Positions 1 to 4,602 of a stretch of 6,651 nt of DNA are shown here, piece after piece (within the stretch, counting starts at the first letter, position 1; each line of letters starts with the position of its first letter). The position numbers and the translations under genes were made by a program. Under the pieces are notes generated by a model that saw only the letters and a list, made by a program, of their open reading frames with translations, did no database searches and was not told where the DNA came from. Source of the DNA: Chloroflexota bacterium (GTDB taxonomy: Bacteria > Chloroflexota > Anaerolineae > UBA1429); NCBI GenBank assembly GCA_012513595.1, contig JAAZBY010000594.1:1-6651 (forward strand), read 5' to 3'.

Positions 1-5
1 AACTA

Positions 6-100
6 GACAGGATTCACAGGATGGACAGGACTGGCCGGGCTGGCAACGCGACCCCTCCTGTGCACTATCCGGAAATCCTGTGGAGCCCGTGAACCCTGTC
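6..100. repeat. Degenerate 9-bp direct repeats with inverted copies (intergenic)
   Basis: ACAGGAT occurs at 7-13 and 16-22, and ACAGGAC at 25-31, so the motif repeats exactly every 9 bp. Inverted copies follow: ATCCTGTG at 75-82 complements 15-22, and GTGAACCCTGTC at 89-100 complements 6-17 with one mismatch. The arms are nested, so the segment could fold into a large interrupted stem-loop. No coding sequence was recognised here. The pattern looks like a dispersed intergenic repeat, but copy number cannot be seen from one window, and the element may extend left of position 1. Confidence 0.45.
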
Positions 101-146
101 CTCTTGTCTCTTTCGCCCACCAACCAGGCGCGCCCCTCCGCCGCGG

Positions 147-170
147 GATTTTGCGAATCTCGCCAAAATC
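147..170. promoter_or_regulatory. Imperfect dyad just upstream of the operon promoter
   Basis: GATTTTGCGA (147-156) and TCGCCAAAATC (160-170) are inverted copies around a 3-nt centre, with one extra C in the right arm. The dyad ends 13 bp before the -35 hexamer of the promoter at 184-212. That position suits a transcription-factor operator. The DUF2089 protein encoded just downstream has a helix-turn-helix and is a possible binder, but that is inference. The other possibility is a remnant terminator hairpin of an upstream gene; no T-tract follows it. Confidence 0.35.
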
Positions 171-183
171 ATCCCCCAGGGCC

Positions 184-212
184 TTGACGTGCGCGCAAAT
201 CTTTGGTATGAT
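184..212 (+). promoter_or_regulatory. Sigma-70-type promoter of the DUF2089/pentapeptide operon
   Basis: TTGACG (184-189) and TATGAT (207-212) match the -35 and -10 consensus at five of six positions each, with an ideal 17-bp spacer. Transcription would start near 219, giving a leader of about 24 nt before the ATG at 243. The in-frame GTG at 189 lies inside the -35 element, which rules it out as the translation start. Confidence 0.8.
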
Positions 213-242
213 GCGGCCATCATAGCCGAAGGGAGGCTGCTC

Positions 243-647
243 ATGCGCAAAATGTTGGTCAAGTGCCCGAACTGCGGCGGCAAGTTGGAGGCGACCCGCC
301 TCTCCTGTACAGCCTGTGAGACGGTCATCCTGGCCCGCTACGAACCCTGCTCGTTCTGCCGGTTGCCCGCCGAAAGCCTCGCCTTCGTCGAGGCCTTCGT
401 CCGCTATCGGGGCAACCTCAAAGAGATGGAACGGGAGATGGGCCAGTCGTACTGGGCGCTGCGCACCCAGCTGGGCGAGGTGATCCGCGAGATGGGCTTT
501 GAGGAGGGCGCCCCGGGCGAGGAGGACGAGGCCGCCCGCGCCCTGCGGCGGCGCGAAGTGCTCGATCAGCTCGAGCGCGGTGAGATCGAGGCCCCGCAGG
601 CCGCCCGGCTGCTGGGTGAGCTGCGCGCGGGCCAGGAAGCCAGATAA
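243..647 (+). CDS. DUF2089 family zinc-ribbon/HTH protein
   Basis: This 134-residue protein matches the DUF2089 family by its motifs. The N-terminus carries CxxC pairs at C8/C11, C22/C25 and C36/C39, so a zinc-ribbon-like metal-binding fold is expected. Residues about 45-86 (FVEAFVRYRGNLKEMEREMG then WALRTQLGEVI) form the family's predicted helix-turn-helix, suggesting nucleic-acid binding. After an acidic linker (88-98), residues 102-128 form a short two-helix module (REVLDQLERGEIEAPQAARL) that recurs at the N-termini of the next two proteins. The start at 243 is chosen because GGGAGG (231-236) precedes it and the promoter overlaps the longer alternative. No signal peptide or membrane segment is present, so it is likely cytoplasmic. 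It is first in a three-gene operon, 14 nt before the next start. A regulatory role is inferred from the fold; target and signal are unknown. Confidence 0.9.
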   Translation: MRKMLVKCPNCGGKLEATRLSCTACETVILARYEPCSFCRLPAESLAFVEAFVRYRGNLKEMEREMGQSYWALRTQLGEVIREMGFEEGAPGEEDEAARALRRREVLDQLERGEIEAPQAARLLGELRAGQEAR

Positions 648-661
648 GGGGAGGAAAGACC

Positions 662-1471
662 ATGCCGAGTGAGGGACTGCGCATCCTGCGCATGGTGAAG
701 GACGGCATACTGAGCGTCGAACAGGCCACGCCTTTGCTCGCAGCCCTGGGGCCTGAGGCCCCGCCCGAGCCGCCGGACGGCCCGCGCGGAGAGGACCTCG
801 TCAACCCCTGGGCGGATCCGCTGGTCGCCGAGATCGAGGCCGATGAGCCCTTTGGCTCCGGACGGCTGGACCTGCAGCGGGTGAACATCCGCGGGACCGA
901 CGTGCGCGGTGCGCGCCTGCAGGGTGCCCGCGTCGAAGACACCGACCTCTCCGGGGCCGACCTGCGCGGGGTCGACCTGACCGACACCGATCTGCGCGAT
1001 GCCAGCCTGCACGGGGCCGACCTGCGCGGGGCCGACCTGCACGGCGCCGACCTGCGCGGGGCCAGCGCCGACCACGCCGACCTGCGTGACGCCAGCCTGC
1101 CCGGCTTGAACCTGCAGGGGGCCAGCCTGCAACGGGCCCGCCTGCGCGGCGCGCGCCTGGAGCGCGCCACTCTGGCCGGGGCCTGCCTCGACGAGGCGGA
1201 CCTGCGCGAGGCGGACCTGCGCGGCGCGAACCTCACCGGCGCTGACCTGAGCGGGGCCGACCTGCGCGGCGCGGCGCTCCTGGACGCCGACCTGCACGGC
1301 GCCTCGCTCACGGGGGCCCGCTTGCGCGGGGCCGCCCTGCACGGCGCGCGGCTGGCCGGGGTCGACCTGTACGGCCAGGCGCCGGAGGACGACGCGCTCG
1401 ACCACGAAGTTAATGACGACGCCTTGTGGACCACGGACGAGCCGAGCGGCTCGGAGGAGGGAACACCATGA
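662..1471 (+). CDS. Pentapeptide-repeat protein with N-terminal SHOCT-like module
   Basis: This 269-residue protein starts with a short helical module (residues 6-29, LRILRMVKDGILSVEQATPL and onward) of the kind found at the N-termini of YvlB/LiaX-type envelope-stress proteins and at the C-terminus of DUF2089 proteins. An acidic, proline-rich linker follows (30-69). Residues 71-240 are 34 consecutive pentapeptides of the A(D/N)LxG type with no change of register, predicting a right-handed quadrilateral beta-helix of about eight and a half coils. The central hydrophobic residue is Leu, Ile or Val in every unit except one, A136. The C-terminal tail (241-269) is acidic. There is no signal peptide or membrane segment. 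GGGGAGGA (648-655) is the ribosome binding site, and the stop overlaps the next start as ATGA. Pentapeptide proteins such as MfpA and Qnr bind DNA gyrase, but nothing here proves that role; a scaffold or partner-binding solenoid is equally possible. Confidence 0.9.
   Translation: MPSEGLRILRMVKDGILSVEQATPLLAALGPEAPPEPPDGPRGEDLVNPWADPLVAEIEADEPFGSGRLDLQRVNIRGTDVRGARLQGARVEDTDLSGADLRGVDLTDTDLRDASLHGADLRGADLHGADLRGASADHADLRDASLPGLNLQGASLQRARLRGARLERATLAGACLDEADLREADLRGANLTGADLSGADLRGAALLDADLHGASLTGARLRGAALHGARLAGVDLYGQAPEDDALDHEVNDDALWTTDEPSGSEEGTP
872..1381 (+). repeat. 34 tandem pentapeptide-coding units
   Basis: Fifteen-base units coding xDLRG-type pentapeptides run without interruption across residues 71-240 of the first pentapeptide protein. 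The DNA is itself strongly repetitive (GCCGACCTGCGCGGG and close variants), which explains the long open frames on the opposite strand through this stretch. Confidence 0.9.
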
Positions 1472-2574
1472 GCGAGGAACAGACCCGCATCCTGACCATG
1501 CTGCAAGAGGGCAAGATCACCGCCGAGGAGGCCATGGGCCTGCTGGAGGCGCTGGGCGCCTCGGGCCGGGGCCCCGCGGAGGGCCAGGAGGGCCCCGGCG
1601 CGGCGCCCGCTGGCGAGCCGGAGAGCCCCTGGAGCGAAGAGAAGGCCGAGCCGGCCGCTGAGCCCGGCGCCGAGCGGACGGACTGGGAGGAGCGCCAGCG
1701 CATCCGCATGGAGCGGCGGGCCGAACGCCTGGCCGAGCACGCCCAGCGGGCGGGCGAACGCGCCGCGCGCGCCGCAGAGCGGGCCACGCGCCACGCCATG
1801 CCGCGCCCGCCACGGCCGCCCTTCGGCCCCGAGTTCGGCAGCGCCATCGGGAGCGCCATCAGCGGGGCCATGCGCGGGGCCTTTGGGGCCTTCCGGCACG
1901 GCCTCAACCTGATGGGCACCGACCTCTCTGGCGCGCAGCTGGAGGGCGTGCAGCTGGAGGGCGCCAACCTGATGGGCGCCGACCTCTCTGACGCCAACCT
2001 GCGCAACGCCGACCTGCGTGACGCCAGCCTCACCGGCGCCAACCTGTCCGGCGCCAACCTGGAGGGCGCCAACCTGCGCGGGGCGGGCCTGCAGGGGGCC
2101 GACCTGCACGACACCGACATGCACGGGTTTGACCTGCAGGGCCTCTCGGCGCAGGGTGCAGACCTGCGCGGGGTGCACCTGGAGGGGGCCACGCTGGAGG
2201 GCGCCGGCCTACAGGGCGCTGACCTGCGCGGCGCCAACCTGCGGGAGGCCAACCTGCGCGGCGCCAACCTGCAGGGCACCGACCTGCGCGACGCCGTCCT
2301 GCAGGGGGCCGACCTGGAGGGCGCCAACCTGATGGGCGCCGATATCCGCGGGCTGGACCTCACCGGCGTGAACCTGCGCGGCGTCAGCCTGGCCGGCGTG
2401 GACCTGCGCCAGGTCGACCTGCAGGGCCTGCTGCGGCACCGCAAGCCAGCCGAGCCGGAAGAACCCACGGCTGCGCCGGGCGCCGAGGCCAGGGAGCCCG
2501 AGCCCCCGGCCGAGGAGGAACCCTTCGGCGTGGATACCGAGGAGCCGCCCGCCGGAACCTACCCGGAAGAGTAA
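1468..2574 (+). CDS. Pentapeptide-repeat protein with SHOCT-like module and charged helical linker
   Basis: This 368-residue paralogue of the preceding protein opens with the same module (residues 5-29, QTRILTMLQEGKITAEEAMG and onward). A Gly/Pro/Glu-rich linker (30-70) leads to a long Arg/Glu/Ala-rich predicted helix (72-110), possibly a coiled coil. Next come a proline-rich stretch (111-121) and a Gly/Ala/Phe-rich weakly amphipathic segment (122-146) that might touch a membrane or partner. Residues 148-322 hold 35 pentapeptides in one register, with Ala in place of the central Leu only at 228. The tail (323-368) is Pro/Glu-rich and acidic. The start is the ATG inside ATGA at 1468-1471, behind GGAGGAGGG (1453-1461), so translation is probably coupled to the previous gene. 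A GTG at 1426 would add 14 residues but lacks this spacing and disrupts the alignment with the paralogue's module. No signal peptide is seen. Function is unknown. Confidence 0.9.
   Translation: MSEEQTRILTMLQEGKITAEEAMGLLEALGASGRGPAEGQEGPGAAPAGEPESPWSEEKAEPAAEPGAERTDWEERQRIRMERRAERLAEHAQRAGERAARAAERATRHAMPRPPRPPFGPEFGSAIGSAISGAMRGAFGAFRHGLNLMGTDLSGAQLEGVQLEGANLMGADLSDANLRNADLRDASLTGANLSGANLEGANLRGAGLQGADLHDTDMHGFDLQGLSAQGADLRGVHLEGATLEGAGLQGADLRGANLREANLRGANLQGTDLRDAVLQGADLEGANLMGADIRGLDLTGVNLRGVSLAGVDLRQVDLQGLLRHRKPAEPEEPTAAPGAEAREPEPPAEEEPFGVDTEEPPAGTYPEE
1909..2433 (+). repeat. 35 tandem pentapeptide-coding units with long exact DNA repeats
   Basis: The units code for residues 148-322 of the second pentapeptide protein. 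Two exact 29-base copies lie at 1954-1982 and 2314-2342, 360 nt apart, which equals 24 pentapeptides or six solenoid coils. A 25-base segment at 1906-1930 recurs at 1966-1990 with one difference, 60 nt apart, which equals one coil. The spacing suggests growth by duplication of whole coils. Confidence 0.85.
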
Positions 2575-2602
2575 CCGGCACGACGGGCGCTGCAACAACC
2601 GA

Positions 2603-2637
2603 AAGGGCCGCCGCGGACACAGTCCGCGGCGGCCCTT
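2603..2637. terminator. Hairpin terminator shared by convergent operons
   Basis: A perfect 15-bp stem (2603-2617 with 2623-2637) encloses a 5-nt loop. It lies 28 nt after the stop of the second pentapeptide gene and 15 nt after the stop of the minus-strand methyltransferase gene. The T-rich tract is weak on both strands: TTGTCTGCC on the plus strand, and on the minus strand three T's followed by CGGTTGTTG, which is slightly better. Position between two converging genes and stem strength support a bidirectional terminator. Confidence 0.8.
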
Positions 2638-2652
2638 GTCTGCCTGGCGACT

Positions 2653-3690
2653 CTAGCGTGTTGCCCCGGCGCCCCAGGCAACCAGGGCGTCCCGCTGGGC
2701 GAGGAGGTTGGCGCGCGGGGTGCCGTCGGGGATCTCACAACCCGCGGCGCTGAGGGCCCGGGGGCCTCCGCGGCGCAGGCACTCGGCCACGGCGCCGCGG
2801 ACCTCGCCGGGCGTGCCCTGGAGCATCACGGCGACGGGGTCAAAGTTGCCGCAGACGGCCGGGCCGTCCGCGCAGGCGGTGGCCGCCGCGGAGAGGTCCA
2901 CCATCCAGTCGATATCGACAATATCGGCGCCCGAGGCGGCCATGTCTCCCAGGATGCGGGCCGTGTTCCCGCAGATGTGCAGGCGCGCCAGGGCGCCCTC
3001 CTCGTGGACGGCGGCAAAGATGCGCCGCTCGTAGGGCAGGGCCAGCTCGCGGTAGAGGCGTGGGGCGACCTGGGAGGCCAACGCGTCGCCCAGGCCGATG
3101 ATCGTGGCCCCGGCGCGCACCTGCTCGCGCGCAAAGGAGATCGCCAGTTCCGCGCAGCGCTCGAGGAGCTCGCCGACCCACGCGGGGCGGTCGTAGAGGT
3201 CGACCAGCAGGTTGGCGGCGCCGCGCAGGTCGGCGGCCTCGGCCAGGGCGCCCTCCACCCAGCCCAGCACCGGCACCTGGCCGCCGACGCGCTCGGCCAG
3301 GAGGCGCGTGGCCTCCAGCCGGTCGGCCATGCGGCGGCCCGCGTGGGGCGCGGGGAAGACCAGGCGAGAGAGGTCCGTGCCATCGGCCAGGAGGGGGCGG
3401 GCCAGCACCGGCAGGCCGTCGGCGGGGAAGCGGACCGTGTCGGGCGCGCCCGAGGCGGCGGCGATGTCGGCCGCCTCGCGGTAGGGGTCCGAGATGGTCT
3501 GCACCACGTCGAGGTCAAAGGCCTCCAGCGCGGCGAGGTTGGCCTCGGCGAGGACGCGGTGGTCCAGATAGTACTGCGAGAGGGGGGCGCCGATGAGGTG
3601 GGCGGCGTAGGTCATCAGGATGTCCAGGTTGGGCGGGCGGTCAACCGGGTGGCCGCGCAGGCGGGCGTGCAGGCGTTCGGTGCTGTTCAC
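2653..3690 (-). CDS. Uroporphyrinogen-decarboxylase-fold methyltransferase (MtaA/CmuA-like)
   Basis: This 345-residue protein is of full length for the URO-D superfamily. It shows the zinc-binding signature of corrinoid-linked methyltransferases such as MtaA, MtbA and CmuA: H238-x-C240 in HICGNT and a distal C318 in AAGCEIPDGTP. GDALAS (201-206) and GNFDP (281-285) are further family-typical loops. In characterised relatives the zinc activates a thiol that accepts a methyl group from a methylated corrinoid protein. True haem-pathway HemE lacks this His-x-Cys site, so a role in haem synthesis is unlikely. The substrate cannot be told from sequence, and no corrinoid protein or MtaB-type partner lies in the window. 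The start is GTG at 3690, forming GTGA with the stop of the upstream acetyltransferase gene, with GAGGA a few bases before it; translation is probably coupled. It is expected to be cytoplasmic. Confidence 0.88.
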   Translation of the reverse strand: MNSTERLHARLRGHPVDRPPNLDILMTYAAHLIGAPLSQYYLDHRVLAEANLAALEAFDLDVVQTISDPYREAADIAAASGAPDTVRFPADGLPVLARPLLADGTDLSRLVFPAPHAGRRMADRLEATRLLAERVGGQVPVLGWVEGALAEAADLRGAANLLVDLYDRPAWVGELLERCAELAISFAREQVRAGATIIGLGDALASQVAPRLYRELALPYERRIFAAVHEEGALARLHICGNTARILGDMAASGADIVDIDWMVDLSAAATACADGPAVCGNFDPVAVMLQGTPGEVRGAVAECLRRGGPRALSAAGCEIPDGTPRANLLAQRDALVAWGAGATR

Positions 3691-4223
3691 TGGGCGTCCT
3701 CTCTCTCGGGGCCGGGCCTATCGAGCCGCCACAGGTACAGGCCGCGGCGCAGCCCGAAGCGGCGCAAGCCCGCCTTGGTCAGCACCCGCTGTGAGGCGAC
3801 GTTGTCGGCACGGGTATCGGCAAAGACCGTGCGGCAGCCCGGCTGGGCAAAGGCCCAGGCGATCAGGGCGCGGACGGCCTCGGTCGTGTAGCCCTGGGAA
3901 CGGTAGTGCTCCGAGATGCCGTAGCCGATCTCGACCACCCCCTCGGGGCTGGGGGCGCCTTTGAAGCCGAGCAGGCCGATGCCCAGGTTCCCCTCCCGCA
4001 GGATCATCAGCCAGGAGGTGTGCCAGGGCCAGTCGGGCGGCGGGGCAAGGGCCATGCGGCGCAGCTTGACGCGGATCGCCTCACGAGAGGCGTCAGAGAC
4101 CAGGTCGGCACAGGCCGCCAGGCCCAGGGCCCCTTCGACCGCCTGGGGGCCGCGCAGGCAGGCGGCCAGGGCTTCCGGCTCCAGCGGGAGCAGCCGGAGC
4201 CTGTCGGTGACGAGAGCATCCAT
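3687..4223 (-). CDS. GNAT family N-acetyltransferase, RimJ/RimL type
   Basis: This 178-residue protein opens with the typical TDRLRLLPL strand of RimJ/RimL-like acetyltransferases. Motif A follows: strand VVEIGYGI (96-103), then the acetyl-CoA pyrophosphate loop at about 108-113 (RSQGYT) and helix TEAVRALIAWAF. Motif B is seen at 141-157 (NVASQRVLTKAGLRRFG), the usual N-x-x-S-x-x-x-x-x-K-x-G pattern. The family transfers acetyl from acetyl-CoA to an amine, which may be a protein N-terminus or a small molecule; the acceptor here is unknown. The ATG at 4223 is chosen because GGAGGAGG lies on the minus strand at 4240-4233 and the protein then begins at the family's normal N-terminus; longer in-frame extensions show no homology. 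It is the first gene of a two-gene operon and overlaps the methyltransferase start by four bases. Any functional link between the two is not evident. Confidence 0.9.
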   Translation of the reverse strand: MDALVTDRLRLLPLEPEALAACLRGPQAVEGALGLAACADLVSDASREAIRVKLRRMALAPPPDWPWHTSWLMILREGNLGIGLLGFKGAPSPEGVVEIGYGISEHYRSQGYTTEAVRALIAWAFAQPGCRTVFADTRADNVASQRVLTKAGLRRFGLRRGLYLWRLDRPGPEREDAQ

Positions 4224-4242
4224 GCGGTTGATCCTCCTCCGG

Positions 4243-4258
4243 TCGGGCGCTGGCCCGA
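4243..4258 (-). other. Small leader hairpin before the acetyltransferase RBS
   Basis: TCGGGC and GCCCGA form a 6-bp stem with a 4-nt loop directly upstream of the minus-strand ribosome binding site at 4240-4233. It would lie in the 5' leader of the acetyltransferase mRNA. A role in translation or mRNA stability is possible but unproven. Confidence 0.35.
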
Positions 4259-4268
4259 TGTTCCCCCC

Positions 4269-4297
4269 AGTGTACCCCTGCGCCGCGCGCGCACCAA
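4269..4297 (-). promoter_or_regulatory. Candidate promoter of the acetyltransferase/methyltransferase operon
   Basis: Read on the minus strand, TTGGTG (4297-4292) and TACACT (4274-4269) are separated by 17 bp. The match to the sigma-70 consensus is moderate (three and four of six), but spacing is ideal and the predicted leader is about 40 nt. No better candidate was seen between here and the opposing promoter. Confidence 0.45.
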
Positions 4298-4429
4298 GCG
4301 GCGCGGCAGCCAGCCGGGGGGCCGCTCGGCGCAGATAGGGCGTTTTGACCTTGTCTCGGGCGGTTCCATGGCGATTTGGTGTTTTCCTGCGGGATGCTGT
4401 CGCATCAGGGGCTTTCCCAGGAGTGGCCT

Positions 4430-4469
4430 TGTAACCATGCTGCAACCTTGGTGTTACCTGACGTTCACA
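4430..4469 (+). promoter_or_regulatory. Direct-repeat activator site, 11-bp period (PhoB/OmpR-like layout)
   Basis: Three heptamers fit TG[TC][AT]ACC: TGTAACC (4430-4436), TGCAACC (4441-4447) and TGTTACC (4452-4458). Each start is exactly 11 bp after the last, with 4-bp spacers. A weaker fourth copy, GTTCACA (4463-4469), ends 9 bp before the -10 element. Direct repeats with an 11-bp period that overlap the -35 region are the hallmark of sites bound by winged-helix response regulators of the PhoB/OmpR class. Which regulator binds is not shown by the window. The outermost copies also read as an imperfect inverted repeat (GTAACCA and TGGTGTTAC), a less likely reading. Confidence 0.5.
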
Positions 4470-4484
4470 CCCGTCCGTCATAAT
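4458..4484 (+). promoter_or_regulatory. Candidate promoter of the secreted repeat protein
   Basis: CATAAT (4479-4484) is a good -10 hexamer. The only -35-like sequence is CTGACG (4458-4463), with a short 15-bp spacer, as expected for an activator-dependent promoter. The start near 4491 gives a leader of about 110 nt. GTTACC at 4453-4458, 17 bp before CGTC at 4476-4479, is an alternative ECF-sigma-like reading that I rate lower. Confidence 0.5.
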
Positions 4485-4602
4485 GCGCCTAGACGAGACG
4501 GCCCGAGCCGGGCAACGGGGACATCCCGGCCGGCGGGGGGGCGGGCCCCGTCCCGACCAGAGAGCGTGGCAGGGCACAGAAAGACTGTGCGAGGGAGGAA
4601 CG
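4485..4602 (+). other. GC-rich structured 5' leader of the secreted repeat protein
   Basis: The leader contains a 5-bp hairpin at 4501-4513, a long G/C-rich tract at about 4514-4556 able to form further pairing, and a clean 6-bp hairpin at 4574-4590 (GCACAG, loop AAAGA, CTGTGC) that ends 2 nt before the GGGAGGAA ribosome binding site at 4593-4600. No known riboswitch class was recognised. The rest of the 379-nt gap between the two divergent genes (4298-4429) shows nothing I can assign. Confidence 0.4.

Noticed and set aside
418..2178. A 586-codon open frame and other long frames (566-1405, 1410-2468) on the minus strand opposite the pentapeptide genes
   Set aside because: They arise because the GC-rich 15-base repeats leave no stops on the other strand. 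Their proteins are low-complexity Ser/Arg/Pro or Val/Gly/Gln repeats with no domain and no ribosome binding site.
872..2433. CRISPR array or minisatellite reading of the short DNA repeats
   Set aside because: The 15-base units have no unique spacers and stay in one reading frame with a structural amino-acid pattern, so they are protein-coding pentapeptides.
2653..3690. Haem-pathway uroporphyrinogen decarboxylase (HemE)
   Set aside because: The N-terminal HemE signature with its arginine-rich substrate loop is missing, while the zinc-binding His-x-Cys...Cys set of MtaA/CmuA-type methyltransferases is present.
2977..3891. Plus-strand open frame of 304 codons across the methyltransferase and acetyltransferase genes
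   Set aside because: It is antisense to two well-recognised coding regions and its translation is low-complexity Gly/Arg/Val without a domain match.
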